DNA of 64,000 bases from NCBI RefSeq assembly GCF_011008565.1, contig NZ_JAAIWK010000014.1, positions 26,729 through 90,728 on the forward strand, given 5' to 3'. The notes under the pieces are model-generated. The model was not told where the DNA came from. It worked only from the letters and a program-made list of their open reading frames with translations, and ran no database searches. Both the position numbers and the translations under genes were made by a program. Origin of the DNA: Heyndrickxia ginsengihumi. Lineage in GTDB: Bacteria; Bacillota; Bacilli; Bacillales; Bacillaceae_C. Of the stretch, positions 35,543-44,653 are shown piece by piece (the first letter of the stretch is position 1; each line of letters starts with the position of its first letter).

Positions 35543-36457
35543 ATGAAAAAATCGATAAGTCTATTATTAATTATCATACTTGTCATTAGTTTATCTGCAT
35601 GCTCAATGAATCCTCCGGAATGGGCAAAGCCTGGTAAACATAAAGAATTAAAAGATATGAAAATCGGATTAAGTATTTCAACTTTGGATAATCCATTTTT
35701 TGTGTCATTAAAAAATGGGGTTATTCAAGAAGCAGCAAGCAAAGGGATAAAAGTGATTACAGTAGATGCACAAAATGATACCGAAAAACAAATGAATGAT
35801 ATTGAAGATTTAATTCAGCAAGGTGTCGATATGTTATTGATCAATCCAACTGACTCTGCTGCTATTTCCTCAGCAGTACAGAGCGCGAACCATATCGGAA
35901 TCCCCGTTATTACTTTGGATCGATCAGCGGATAAAGGTAAGGTAGAAACTTTAGTTGCATCTGATAACATTACTGGAGGAAAAATGGCAGCAAACTTTAT
36001 TATCAATAAGGTCGGCAAACATGCAAAAGTTGTAGAATTACAGGGTACACCGGGTGCCTCTGCAGCTCGTGAACGCGGGCAAGGATTCCACGAAATTGCA
36101 GACAAAAAACTCGATGTAATTGCAAAACAAACAGCAAATTTCGATCGGACGCAAGGTTTAAATGTTATGGAAAATCTCTTGCAAGGACATAAAGATATCC
36201 AAGCTGTCTTTGCCCAAAATGATGAAATGGCGCTGGGTGCAATTGAAGCAATTAAAAGCTCAGGAAGAGATATTGTTGTCGTAGGATTTGATGGAACAGA
36301 TGACGGGATTAAAGCTGTTAAAGAAGGAAGATTAAGTGCAACAGTTGCTCAGCAGCCGGTATTAATCGGGAAACAAGCAGTTATAGCAGCATCTAAAGTA
36401 TTACAAGGAAAAAAAGTGAAAAGTAGAATTGCGGTACCATTAAAATTGATTCAATAG
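35543..36457 (+). CDS. rbsB: Ribose-binding lipoprotein
   Basis: The start is ATG 35543 after TTGGGGTG. The signal peptide MKKSISLLLIIILVISLSAC ends in the lipobox LSAC with lipidated C20. The mature part is a periplasmic-binding fold (IGLSISTLDNPFFVSLKNGV, TVDAQNDTEKQMNDIEDLI, VFAQNDEMALGAIEAIK). It captures ribose at the outer membrane face of the cell and ends the operon before a strong terminator. Confidence 0.95.
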   Translation: MKKSISLLLIIILVISLSACSMNPPEWAKPGKHKELKDMKIGLSISTLDNPFFVSLKNGVIQEAASKGIKVITVDAQNDTEKQMNDIEDLIQQGVDMLLINPTDSAAISSAVQSANHIGIPVITLDRSADKGKVETLVASDNITGGKMAANFIINKVGKHAKVVELQGTPGASAARERGQGFHEIADKKLDVIAKQTANFDRTQGLNVMENLLQGHKDIQAVFAQNDEMALGAIEAIKSSGRDIVVVGFDGTDDGIKAVKEGRLSATVAQQPVLIGKQAVIAASKVLQGKKVKSRIAVPLKLIQ

Positions 36458-36615
36458 TTTTCTATCATTCTAAATGATGATGGTATACTAAGTTTTATTG
36501 CTAATATGATGAAAAAAATTCATTTAGTTCTCTGAATGATTAGAGTTGGGAAGAAACCGAATAACTTAAAAGAAAAAGTTTATTTACCATTAAAATATAC
36601 AATATTCCATCATTT

Positions 36616-36643
36616 GAAACGGGTTTCAATACCCGTTTTTTTT
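36616..36643 (+). terminator. Intrinsic terminator of the rbs operon
   Basis: AAACGGGT and ACCCGTTT pair around TTCAAT-like loop bases and are followed by TTTTTT. Confidence 0.88.
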
Positions 36644-36681
36644 ATACATGCTGACTTAATTTGAATAGCTATGTTGACTAT

Positions 36682-36719
36682 ATGACATTTGTCATCTATC
36701 CTACTTGACATTTATGTCT
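36682..36719 (+). promoter_or_regulatory. Paired DesR-like palindromes in the des promoter
   Basis: ATGACATTTGTCAT (36682-36695) is a perfect palindrome, and TGACATTTATGTCT (36706-36719) is near-perfect. They lie one after the other about 90-125 bases upstream of des. DesR is known to bind tandem dyads of this kind. TTGACT (36674-36679) and TATCCT (36697-36702) are 17 bases apart and may be the promoter, though then the first dyad would lie inside it. Confidence 0.6.
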
Positions 36720-36808
36720 ATTATTCATGGTGGCCATCTTTTAAAATGATGGTAAGAAAGGCAAAGATATCGTATTTTGTCTTAATCATGATTTGTCAGG
36801 AGGCACAC

Positions 36809-37861
36809 ATGCGTAATCAAAAAATTGCTGAGTTAAGAAAAAATGTTGCTTCGTTCGAGCGTTCAAACCGAAAGAAAAGCATTCGCCAAATGATTAATAC
36901 AGCCGTTCCATTTTTCTTGTTATGGTTTGCGGCATATATAAGTTTATCGGTTTCCTATTTGCTAACTTTAGTGTTTGCCATTGTTGCATCTGGATTTGTT
37001 ATTCGAATGTTTATTATTTTTCATGATTGTTGTCACGGATCATTTTTTAAAAATAAAAAAGCTAACCAAATCATTGGGACCATTAGTGGAATTATTACGA
37101 TGTTCCCATTTGAGAAATGGAAAAGAAGCCATGCTATTCATCATGCTACTAGTAATAATTTAGATAAAAGGGGAACAGGCGATGTTTGGGTCATGACGGT
37201 TAATGAATATGTTGCCGCATCGTTTTGGGGAAGATTAGGCTATCGCCTTTATCGTAATCCAATTGTACTGTTTGGCCTGGGACCATTGTTTTTATTTCTC
37301 ATATCCAACCGTATAAATCGAAAAGGAGCAAATCGCAAAGAACGCTTCAATACGTATTTGACGAATATTTCGATTGTTGTCATTAGTCTTTTGCTATGCT
37401 GGGCAATAGGGTGGAAAGCATTCCTCTTGATTCAAGCACCAATTTTATTTGTAGCTGGTTCACTAGGCATTTGGCTGTTTTATGTTCAACATCAATTTGA
37501 AGATTCATATTTTGAAAATGAAAACAAATGGGATTTTGTAAAAGCGGCTGTCGATGGCAGCTCCTATTATAAGTTGCCGAAAATATTGCAATGGGTAACA
37601 GGAAATATCGGTTTTCATCATGTACACCACTTAGCACCGAGAATTCCAAATTACAACTTGGAAAAGGCGCATAATTCAACGCCGCCATTACAAAAGGCAA
37701 CAACGATCACATTGGGAACGAGCTTACATTCATTGCGTTTTCGTTTATTTGACGAAGAAAATAAAACATTTGTAAGCTTTAAGGACATTTATCCTTCTAT
37801 AAAAAAGGAAAAATCAAGAGTAAAGCAAAAGAAAGCGTATGTAAAGCTTCAAAAAAATTAA
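36809..37861 (+). CDS. des: Acyl-lipid delta-5 desaturase Des
   Basis: ATG 36809 follows CAGGAGGCAC; the product has 350 residues (B. subtilis Des has 352). The three histidine boxes of membrane desaturases are at HDCCH (72-76), HAIHH (108-112) and HHVHH (270-274), with hydrophobic pairs between them. It introduces a double bond into membrane phospholipid acyl chains after cold shock, using ferredoxin or flavodoxin. It is followed by its own terminator and by desK-desR. Confidence 0.94.
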   Translation: MRNQKIAELRKNVASFERSNRKKSIRQMINTAVPFFLLWFAAYISLSVSYLLTLVFAIVASGFVIRMFIIFHDCCHGSFFKNKKANQIIGTISGIITMFPFEKWKRSHAIHHATSNNLDKRGTGDVWVMTVNEYVAASFWGRLGYRLYRNPIVLFGLGPLFLFLISNRINRKGANRKERFNTYLTNISIVVISLLLCWAIGWKAFLLIQAPILFVAGSLGIWLFYVQHQFEDSYFENENKWDFVKAAVDGSSYYKLPKILQWVTGNIGFHHVHHLAPRIPNYNLEKAHNSTPPLQKATTITLGTSLHSLRFRLFDEENKTFVSFKDIYPSIKKEKSRVKQKKAYVKLQKN

Positions 37862-37871
37862 TATTGATTAA

Positions 37872-37903
37872 AGACCATTCCATATTCATGAATGGTTTTT
37901 TGC
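37872..37903 (+). terminator. Intrinsic terminator between des and desK
   Basis: ACCATTC and GAATGGT pair, with TTTTTT after. It allows high induced des expression without raising desK-desR. Confidence 0.8.
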
Positions 37904-37949
37904 CTTTAGACGTTATATACTGAAAATAATCAACATAAAGGAGTATTCA

Positions 37950-39062
37950 ATGCATTATTTTAATAAAATATTTCCGAGATTCACGGGTTTAACACCGTAT
38001 GTATGGATTATCTTCTGTATTCTTCCTTTTTACTATATTCTCAAATCGTCATCAATATTTAATATTGTAGCTGGTATTTTTATGATTATGCTTTTTATTA
38101 CGTGTTATCGCTTGTCATTTATTTTTAAAGGATGGCTAGTCTATGTCCTTGTATCATTTCAAATTGTTTTGTGTGTAGCGATGACTTATCTATTCGGATA
38201 TATTTATTTTTCTATTTTTCTAGCCTTGTTTATTGGGAATGTTCAAAATAGGGCAGGTTTTATTACTTTATATACAGTTCATTTAGTGGCAACTATTACA
38301 GCTGTTAGTCTAGGTTTTTTCTTTCAAAATAAGATATTTATTACACAATTGCCGTTTATTTTAATTTGTGTGATTGGTGTCATTCTTCTGCCTTTGAACA
38401 CATATAACCGTCACAAACAGGAAAAACTTGAACAACAGCTCAAAGATGCGAATGAGAGAATTGCTGAGTTGGTAAAGTTTGAAGAGAGAAATCGGATTGC
38501 ACGTGATTTACATGATGTGTTAGGGCAGAAATTATCGTTAATTGTATTAAAGAGTGAGTTAGCTGGAAAGTTAGTTGATAGTAAACCAAAATTAGTCTCC
38601 CAAGAAATTAAAGATATTCGGAAAACCGCCCGTACTGCACTAACTGAAATGCGGGAGTTGGTTTCAAACATGCGCGGAAAAAAACTGGGAGATGAAATTA
38701 TTCGTATCAAGCAAATATTAAAGGCTGCTCAAATTGATTTCACTTACACGAAGGAAGTGGGGACGGAACAAATTCCCCATATAGTTGAAAATGTACTTAG
38801 CATGTGTTTAAAGGAATCAATCAATAATATTGTCAAACATAGTAAGGCAACTTCTTGCAAACTTTATATTGAAGATTCACAAACTGAATGGCTGATGAAA
38901 ATTGTGGATAATGGGATCGGAATTGAGAAAGAATCATTTCAGCAAGGAAATGGGCTTAAAGGTATGCGGGAACGACTGGATTTTGTAAACGGTATGCTAG
39001 ATATTCAATCTGATAGAGGAATGAGTCTATTGATTAAAGTACCTAAGGTCATTAAAAAGTAG
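37950..39062 (+). CDS. desK: Thermosensor histidine kinase DesK
   Basis: The N-terminal 150 residues contain about five membrane segments. The DHp domain FEERNRIARDLHDVLGQKLS has the phospho-histidine at H188, the same number as in B. subtilis DesK, and the HATPase domain has CLKESINNIVKHSKA (N box), MKIVDNGIGIE and GNGLKGMRERLDFV (G boxes). DesK senses membrane thickness and phosphorylates DesR in the cold. ATG 37950 follows AAAGGAG. Confidence 0.94.
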   Translation: MHYFNKIFPRFTGLTPYVWIIFCILPFYYILKSSSIFNIVAGIFMIMLFITCYRLSFIFKGWLVYVLVSFQIVLCVAMTYLFGYIYFSIFLALFIGNVQNRAGFITLYTVHLVATITAVSLGFFFQNKIFITQLPFILICVIGVILLPLNTYNRHKQEKLEQQLKDANERIAELVKFEERNRIARDLHDVLGQKLSLIVLKSELAGKLVDSKPKLVSQEIKDIRKTARTALTEMRELVSNMRGKKLGDEIIRIKQILKAAQIDFTYTKEVGTEQIPHIVENVLSMCLKESINNIVKHSKATSCKLYIEDSQTEWLMKIVDNGIGIEKESFQQGNGLKGMRERLDFVNGMLDIQSDRGMSLLIKVPKVIKK

Positions 39063-39078
39063 AATAGGAGGTTTGAGG

Positions 39079-39678
39079 ATGATAAGAATTGTTATTGCAG
39101 AAGATCAAGGCATGCTGCTGGGGGCACTGGGAGCTCTTCTCGATATGGAGGATGATATGGAGGTTATCGGGAAGGCAAGCAATGGGGAAGAAGCATTGTC
39201 TCTCGTCAAACATGTTCAGCCTGATATTTGTGTAATGGATATTGAAATGCCATTAAAAAGCGGTTTAGATGTAGCTGAAGAACTGGAAGATTGTGCTTGT
39301 AAAGTGATCATTTTAACAACATTTGCTCGTCCAGGATATTTTGAACGTGCGAGAAAAGCCGGTGTGAGCGGTTATTTATTAAAGGATAGTCCTAGTGATG
39401 AACTGGCAAATTCGATCCGCAGTATTATGAATGGCCGAAGAATTTATGCACCTGAGCTTGTTGATATGGTTTATGAAGAGGAAAATCCTTTAACTGAGCG
39501 GGAAATAGAAGTGCTTCGGATGATTGCAGAAGGAAAAAACACAAAAGAAATTGCCAGTGAAATGTATATTACAACTGGAACAGTGCGTAACTATGTTTCC
39601 GTGATTTTTAATAAATTAGGCGTTAGCAACCGTATTGCAGCCATTTCTATCTTTAAAGAAAAAGGATGGTATAAATAA
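39079..39678 (+). CDS. desR: Response regulator DesR
   Basis: The receiver domain has D54 in CVMDIEMPLKSG, the acidic pocket in IAEDQ and the switch threonine in ILTTF. The C-terminal NarL/LuxR helix-turn-helix is TEREIEVLRMIAEGKNTKEI and TTGTVRNYVSVIFNKLGVSN. ATG 39079 sits after TAGGAGGTTTGAGG. Phosphorylated DesR activates des by binding the dyads upstream of it. Confidence 0.94.
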   Translation: MIRIVIAEDQGMLLGALGALLDMEDDMEVIGKASNGEEALSLVKHVQPDICVMDIEMPLKSGLDVAEELEDCACKVIILTTFARPGYFERARKAGVSGYLLKDSPSDELANSIRSIMNGRRIYAPELVDMVYEEENPLTEREIEVLRMIAEGKNTKEIASEMYITTGTVRNYVSVIFNKLGVSNRIAAISIFKEKGWYK

Positions 39679-39908
39679 TCCGAAATTAAAGCAACAAAAC
39701 TAAATGAAAAAATTATTCTGTTTAATGTTTTCGGAAATGTATCTGTTTTTTGTTGAGAAAATGAAGTTTATTTCTGTGTTTGTCGAAGGAGAAATTAATG
39801 ATGTACATTAACGAAATGGAGGGTGATTAACAATTAGACTAGGAAAAAAAAGTTGAAGGCAATGTTTGATAGCAAACTTGTACACCGGAGAAAAGAAACA
39901 TGTTAAAT

Positions 39909-39933
39909 CCCCCTCCTCAATTTGAGAGGGGTC
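39909..39933. terminator. Hairpin downstream of desR
   Basis: CCCCTC and GAGGGG pair around CTCAATTTGA. The T-run is weak on both strands, so its strength as terminator is uncertain. The region 39680-39905 shows no other gene. Confidence 0.45.
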
Positions 39934-39963
39934 ATTCACGGATGCTCTTAGCAAAGGAAAGAA

Positions 39964-40095
39964 TTATTTTACATCAGTTTTATTTGAAATAATATCAAAA
40001 AATGCATGAACAATTTCAAGTGACTGGAAAGTAACGAGAGATAATGCCGTTAAACTAAAAAATGCAACTGGAATAAAACGGATGAGCCATAACAT
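39964..40095 (-). CDS. Small single-span membrane protein (43 residues)
   Basis: This short frame has a textbook ribosome binding site, AAAGGAGG with 8 bases before ATG 40095. It reads MLWLIRFIPVAFFSLTALSL, then VTFQSLEIVHAFFDIISN and KTDVK. The first 25 residues form one hydrophobic helix and the C-terminal tail is polar. I do not recognise a family. The strong translation signal, good codon structure and isolation support a real gene. Confidence 0.6.
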   Translation of the reverse strand: MLWLIRFIPVAFFSLTALSLVTFQSLEIVHAFFDIISNKTDVK

Positions 40096-40275
40096 ATTAT
40101 CTGCCTCCTTTGTAGAGCTTTTTACTATAATACCAGCGAAATATTAAAATTAGATTAAAAATAGATTAAATTTTAAATATACGAATAATTCAGATCGTGT
40201 TAATATGTAAATGTTAACATATGAGAAAATCTATTATCATGTATTTTGGGGACAGGAAAACTGATTGTGTTTTCA

Positions 40276-40785
40276 CTAACTTTGGTTATTGCTTTCCTTT
40301 TTGTGATAATAAGTAGCAATTTGATAGAATACATAAGTGATTGCGATGACAATAAGGTAAATTGGCAAAGAGTAGATTAATTTCCAGCCAGTATAAATAA
40401 ATACATGCAAGATAACAAATAAATATTCTACAGCAACCCCTATTATCGACCATGCAACTATATATACGACTAACAAAACTCTACTAACGTTTACATATTC
40501 TAAAAAATAAACGAATAAATACCCGAAAGCAGGATAAACAGCGTATAAAGCTAAATCAAAAAGTTCATATTTTCCTGAATCAGTTAAGTTGTATAAGTTA
40601 TATGGCTTAACAGCCATTGAATGATCCATTATTTTAGGATAAGAGATACTAAGTAAAGCAATTAGTGGCGTAATTTCTTTTGGAATTTTTTTAGGCAGAA
40701 GTATGAGAATTAACAAATTGAATAGAATTGCAATAAGGATTGTCCATTCATTTTCATCAAATTTGTTTGGAAAGTAAAGGAGCAT
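40276..40785 (-). CDS. CBO0543-type membrane protein, copy 2
   Basis: The start is ATG 40785, 7 bases after GAGGT, which overlaps the end of the upstream gene. The 169-residue protein has five or six hydrophobic segments, with FDENEWTILIAILFNLLILI at the start and the loop PKIMDHSMAVKPYNLYNLTD. The pattern is that of the CBO0543 family of Firmicutes membrane proteins, whose function is unknown. Together with the upstream gene it forms a tandem pair of related architecture. Confidence 0.68.
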   Translation of the reverse strand: MLLYFPNKFDENEWTILIAILFNLLILILLPKKIPKEITPLIALLSISYPKIMDHSMAVKPYNLYNLTDSGKYELFDLALYAVYPAFGYLFVYFLEYVNVSRVLLVVYIVAWSIIGVAVEYLFVILHVFIYTGWKLIYSLPIYLIVIAITYVFYQIATYYHKKESNNQS

Positions 40786-40790
40786 ATTTT

Positions 40791-41252
40791 TTACCTCATA
40801 AGCCGTTTTTTTCGGTACCAAATCCATGGAAAGTATGCAAGTAACAATGTGAAGGTCCATTCCGCTACTGCCTCATAGAAGTTGAACTTTTTATTAATTT
40901 GGACCCCTAAGTGGATAAATAAAAATTCAACTATAGAAAGAAGAAGAATAGTAGAAATAAAAAGGATGATCTTTAAAGAAGCATGTTTACATCTTATGTA
41001 TACATCAAAACAGACAACAATAACAAGGGGATACAAAAGTACTCGTTTAAAAAACTGAACCCAAAATGCATTAAGTTGATTTGGTAAATCCATTAACTTT
41101 AAATTTATAATAAGAATACTTGAAACCGAATGTGTAATGAGCCAAACCGTCATCCATATAAAGCAGATTTCAAAAATATGAAGTCTTTTCTTATAAGAAC
41201 AAAATATTATGATCAGCAAAACGAGTGTAAAGAAAAATATAGAACTAGTCAT
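40791..41252 (-). CDS. CBO0543-type membrane protein, copy 1
   Basis: The start is ATG 41252 after GTAGGTGAAT. The 153-residue protein has five hydrophobic segments (SIFFFTLVLLIIIFCSYKKR, FIWMTVWLITHSVSSILIIN, LLYPLVIVVCFDVYIRCKHA, IILFISTILLLSIVEFLFIH) and ends FPWIWYRKKRLMR. It is close in length and topology to its downstream neighbour, 5 bases away, so the two are one operon and perhaps one complex. Function unknown. Confidence 0.68.
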   Translation of the reverse strand: MTSSIFFFTLVLLIIIFCSYKKRLHIFEICFIWMTVWLITHSVSSILIINLKLMDLPNQLNAFWVQFFKRVLLYPLVIVVCFDVYIRCKHASLKIILFISTILLLSIVEFLFIHLGVQINKKFNFYEAVAEWTFTLLLAYFPWIWYRKKRLMR

Positions 41253-41361
41253 ATATTCACCTACGGGTTTTATACTAGTTTTTAAAAAAAGACCAAATTT
41301 ATACATAAGGGAAATAAAGTAAGTTATGAGGAGGATATAAGCAACTGTGGGGTACGAAACT

Positions 41362-41940
41362 TTAAAAAATATAATAGACTGTTCCTTGTTTTATTAAAAT
41401 ATAAACACCTAGTAGAATTAACATGATTGGAACAATTATGTGACCATTGCGCTCTAATATTTGAGCAATGAATGGCTGGTTGCTTAATAAATTGCCTATA
41501 TAACACCAAACTGCTACTAATGCAAGGAACATAAAGAGTATCAACATCAGATTTTCTAGGCTATTAGTCGAAAAATACGGAATGTAGACACCAATATTGT
41601 CACTGCCATTTGCAAATGTAATAGCGGCGGTTTTTAAGAGCCAACCAACCACATTTATCTGTTCTGATCGTGACCGATACAACATTATAAGTGATTTGAT
41701 GCCAATATAGATAGGAAGCAATCCTAATAGCCCCACCCATTCCTTTTGTATAAGAAATGTTCCAAAAGCACCTAGCATGCTCGTAATTAGGAGGAGAAGA
41801 AAGCCAAGGTACTGTCCGCCTGCAATACAAAGCTTTTGTTCAGTTGTTTTTGCTTGAGAAAACCACGTCATTAAAAAGAAGAGATCGTCAATATTTGTTG
41901 CCATGAATAATATAATTGAAGTTGCAACAAGCATTACCAT
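41362..41940 (-). CDS. Cadmium resistance transporter, CadD family
   Basis: This membrane protein of 192 residues opens with ATSIILFMATNIDDLFFLMT; the TNIDD motif and the second-half GSDNIGVYIPYFS are the paired signatures of CadD/LysE-type exporters. CadD gives low-level cadmium resistance in staphylococci. No CadC/CadX-type regulator gene is adjacent. It lies in a group with another small cation-exporter-like gene and a zinc-starvation island, so a role in metal balance is plausible. Confidence 0.82.
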   Translation of the reverse strand: MVMLVATSIILFMATNIDDLFFLMTWFSQAKTTEQKLCIAGGQYLGFLLLLITSMLGAFGTFLIQKEWVGLLGLLPIYIGIKSLIMLYRSRSEQINVVGWLLKTAAITFANGSDNIGVYIPYFSTNSLENLMLILFMFLALVAVWCYIGNLLSNQPFIAQILERNGHIIVPIMLILLGVYILIKQGTVYYIF

Positions 41941-42154
41941 TCTTTAAAAATGATTCCTTTATGCTTATTTTTCATATAGATTCCCATATATGCCTGTTTC
42001 ATCAAAAGCCTCGTCCCCCTTATTAACATAAAAGTATCCATTCCATTATATTTATATATAGTTGGTTAAATGCGTATGCTTAAAATCTTGGTGTTGTGAT
42101 AGATGGGCATAGTTTAATGCAGGATCAGTGGAAGATAAAGGGAAGACGAAATGG

Positions 42155-42751
42155 CTAAAATAACTGTTTCAATCCGATTATGATAAACATAAGCCCAGCA
42201 ACAAGGAAAGAATATTTCCCCAACACTTTAGCGAATATCGTATTTCCGATTATATTTCCTATCCAGATGGTAATATATCCCCAAATAGTAATGCTAATGA
42301 TCATCAGCCAAATGATCGACTTATATGCGACTGCTGCGCCAAGTCCGCCAACAATGTTGGTGAGCGAAAGAGAAAAGCCAAGGATAATAGCATGCTGTAT
42401 TCTAGGTTGTTGGATTTTTACTTCAGACTTATGTTCTCCAAATATGAAACCGAATGAACCGTTATAAATGGTGAATATTCCGAGACAACATAGTATACAA
42501 CAAGAGATGAGTCCAGTTTCTTTTGCCGAAATAAATTGTAAAATAACAGAACCGAAAAGTGCACCGACAATTGTATAAAAGAAACCAATCAAATTAATTA
42601 TGCCATTGAACCAAAAAGGGATACGAAAATATTTCATTCCATAGGCAATACCAACACCAGTATTATCTAAATTTGTACTTATTCCAATCAAATTGATGAT
42701 GATAAAATAGTTGAGCCATTCCAATTGAATAAACTCCTCCTCTAAACTCAT
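42155..42751 (-). CDS. YtaF/MntP-like membrane protein
   Basis: The start is ATG 42751 after AAGGATG. The 198 residues have about six membrane segments with the paired signatures ISTNLDNTGVGIAYGMKYF and SLSLTNIVGGLGAAVAYKS, typical of the YtaF/MntP group of the LysE superfamily. MntP exports manganese; YtaF is a sporulation membrane protein of unknown function. The N-D and N-variant motifs fit YtaF better, but the substrate cannot be decided. Confidence 0.75.
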   Translation of the reverse strand: MSLEEEFIQLEWLNYFIIINLIGISTNLDNTGVGIAYGMKYFRIPFWFNGIINLIGFFYTIVGALFGSVILQFISAKETGLISCCILCCLGIFTIYNGSFGFIFGEHKSEVKIQQPRIQHAIILGFSLSLTNIVGGLGAAVAYKSIIWLMIISITIWGYITIWIGNIIGNTIFAKVLGKYSFLVAGLMFIIIGLKQLF

Positions 42752-42930
42752 GTTGAAGACATCCTTAACAACTATCTTATGGAAGAAGGAATCTATTCGC
42801 ATCCTACCAATATCTAATTTTGAATGAAAAGGTGTTTATCCATTAATTGCATCCAAATCGGATTAAAGACGAATGTTTTGCAATTGTTCAAATAGAGAAA
42901 ATTCCCATCCTCAACTGAAAGCGTGATTAT

Positions 42931-42985
42931 GATAAAAGGCTCGGTGTCCATTTTCCTGAACTGTACAGGATGCTGCCACCGAGCA
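42931..42985 (-). terminator. Intrinsic terminator after the GH18 gene
   Basis: On the minus strand GCTCGGTG and CACCGAGC form the outer stem, with CTTTTAT after it. Confidence 0.75.
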
Positions 42986-43026
42986 AGTTAGACTAAATGA
43001 TGTTATACGAACATTTTGTATGCTCT

Positions 43027-44286
43027 TTAATTAGCATAGATTTGATTCCAATAGTTAGAAGGCATTAGATTTAAGTCCCATACTGCAGATCCTGCCAAAT
43101 GATATTTTGGTACTAAGCTTAAAAATGTATTAAACGTTTTTGCGGTTGGCATCCAAATTTTATATTGTAAACCGTTTGCTGGATAAGAAATGTAGTATTC
43201 TCCAAGATCTTTTTTCCATTGTAGCGAGCGATGATTTTGAGTAACTAATTGCTGTACGTAGGAAAGGGATAATGCAGGGTCGCTCACAACTTTTCCGCTA
43301 CTATTCTCTTTCCAAATTCTAGTATAGGCGGGAAGACCTAAAATAATTTTTTTGGCAGGAATTCCCGTCTTAATAAATTCTTGAACGGTAGATTCTAACC
43401 AGTTCAGCGATGTAACTGGTCCTGGAACTGGATCGGAAGACCAATGGAGATCATAGCCCATAAAAATAATATAATCACAATATGTTGCAAGCAGTTTATG
43501 ATCGAATCCGCTTGCACTGTTAAGATTCCCTTTAGGATCGGCTGGTAAATCGATACTTAGTGATATATTTGCCTGAGATAATTTAGTAGATAGATTTTTT
43601 ACAAATGCTGAAAATAATGTCCTATCATTGCTATCCACGTTTTCAATATCGAGATTAATGCCGTCTATATGTTGGCGAGAAGCTTGGGTGTAAACTGAAT
43701 TAATGATATTCTCAGTATTTTTTGCATTAGAAAGGAATGAATGGACATTCGTTTTATTATCATTATCAATAATTAAACGTCCCCAAGATTTCTTATGTTC
43801 CGATTTTAAAGTATTCATTGTGGAAGTATTTAAGTCAAACTTTACTTGATAGTTTTTATCGATCGTTGCGAATGTCGGTGAAACAGTATTAAGTTTTTTA
43901 TAATTATTTAATTGATTATATATATATCCATTCCCTACAATCCATCCTAATGAAATTGATTCATTATTATTAGTAGTAGAATCATTCTGTTGATTAGCTG
44001 CTGCGCTTTTTTTCTCTGTATTTTGCATTGACGGAGGCTTGCTGCTTCCTGCTGCAGTTTTTGTTGAAGGAGACTGTTTAGATGGATCAGCAGTCATCGC
44101 TTTATGACGAACAGCATTAGTATCATTATTTGTATGATCATAGTGGACACTAATACTAGAAAAAGAGGTCACTAAAATACTAGGTATTGCTATGACAATA
44201 ATCGTAATGAGGAAAACGTATATACAAGTATATTTAATGAAATGATACGGTAATGTAATCCGAATATATTCGTAGCTATCTTTCAT
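43027..44286 (-). CDS. Membrane-anchored GH18 glycoside hydrolase
   Basis: The 419-residue protein has an N-terminal membrane helix (IYVFLITIIVIAIPSILVTS), then a low-complexity linker of about 60 residues rich in N, S, T and K, then a GH18 barrel. HIDGINLDIENVDSND is the DGxxxDxE catalytic motif with the acid/base glutamate in DIE, and YIIFMGYDLHWSSDPVPG is the conserved sugar-binding strand. The group includes spore cortex and peptidoglycan N-acetylglucosaminidases, so a cell-wall role is likelier than chitin use. AAAGGAGG precedes ATG 44286. A Zur-box-like palindrome lies 85 bases upstream. Confidence 0.85.
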   Translation of the reverse strand: MKDSYEYIRITLPYHFIKYTCIYVFLITIIVIAIPSILVTSFSSISVHYDHTNNDTNAVRHKAMTADPSKQSPSTKTAAGSSKPPSMQNTEKKSAAANQQNDSTTNNNESISLGWIVGNGYIYNQLNNYKKLNTVSPTFATIDKNYQVKFDLNTSTMNTLKSEHKKSWGRLIIDNDNKTNVHSFLSNAKNTENIINSVYTQASRQHIDGINLDIENVDSNDRTLFSAFVKNLSTKLSQANISLSIDLPADPKGNLNSASGFDHKLLATYCDYIIFMGYDLHWSSDPVPGPVTSLNWLESTVQEFIKTGIPAKKIILGLPAYTRIWKENSSGKVVSDPALSLSYVQQLVTQNHRSLQWKKDLGEYYISYPANGLQYKIWMPTAKTFNTFLSLVPKYHLAGSAVWDLNLMPSNYWNQIYAN

Positions 44287-44370
44287 TTTCTCCTCCTTTT
44301 GTGATACTCTATCTTAAATTTTGGTCTATATTAAATATTTATATGAAAAAGAGAAATGATTATAACAAAT

Positions 44371-44391
44371 AAATCGTAATGATTATGATTT
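44371..44391. promoter_or_regulatory. Zur-box-like palindrome 1
   Basis: AAATCGTAAT-G-ATTATGATTT has one mismatch in the dyad of the Bacillus Zur consensus (AAATCGTAAT-N-ATTACGATTT). It is nearer to the GH18 gene (85 bases) than to the unknown gene at 44654, so it could act in either direction. Confidence 0.7.
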
Positions 44392-44505
44392 TTGGGAAAT
44401 TGTAAAGAAGAAGCATGCTGTAAAGGTGAAAACCTAATATTTATGTTTTCTTGGCAACTTTCTATTGAAAAGGGGGTTGTCATTTTCAAGTTGTTTCGTT
44501 ATTAT

Positions 44506-44526
44506 AAATCGTAATCATTTCGTTTT
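44506..44526. promoter_or_regulatory. Zur-box-like palindrome 2
   Basis: AAATCGTAAT-C-ATTTCGTTTT keeps the left half exactly and has two mismatches on the right. It overlaps a TATAAA box (44504-44509), so a bound repressor would block RNA polymerase in front of the unknown gene and dcd. Confidence 0.72.
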
Positions 44527-44653
44527 AAAGAAAGGAGATGTAATATTAATCATAGGCCAGATGAAAATTGCTATTTCTATTATTATATTAAGTTGTTTAC
44601 CCTGTTAGCACACATTACGAATGATACCTATCAATAAAGGGAGGATGTTAGAA

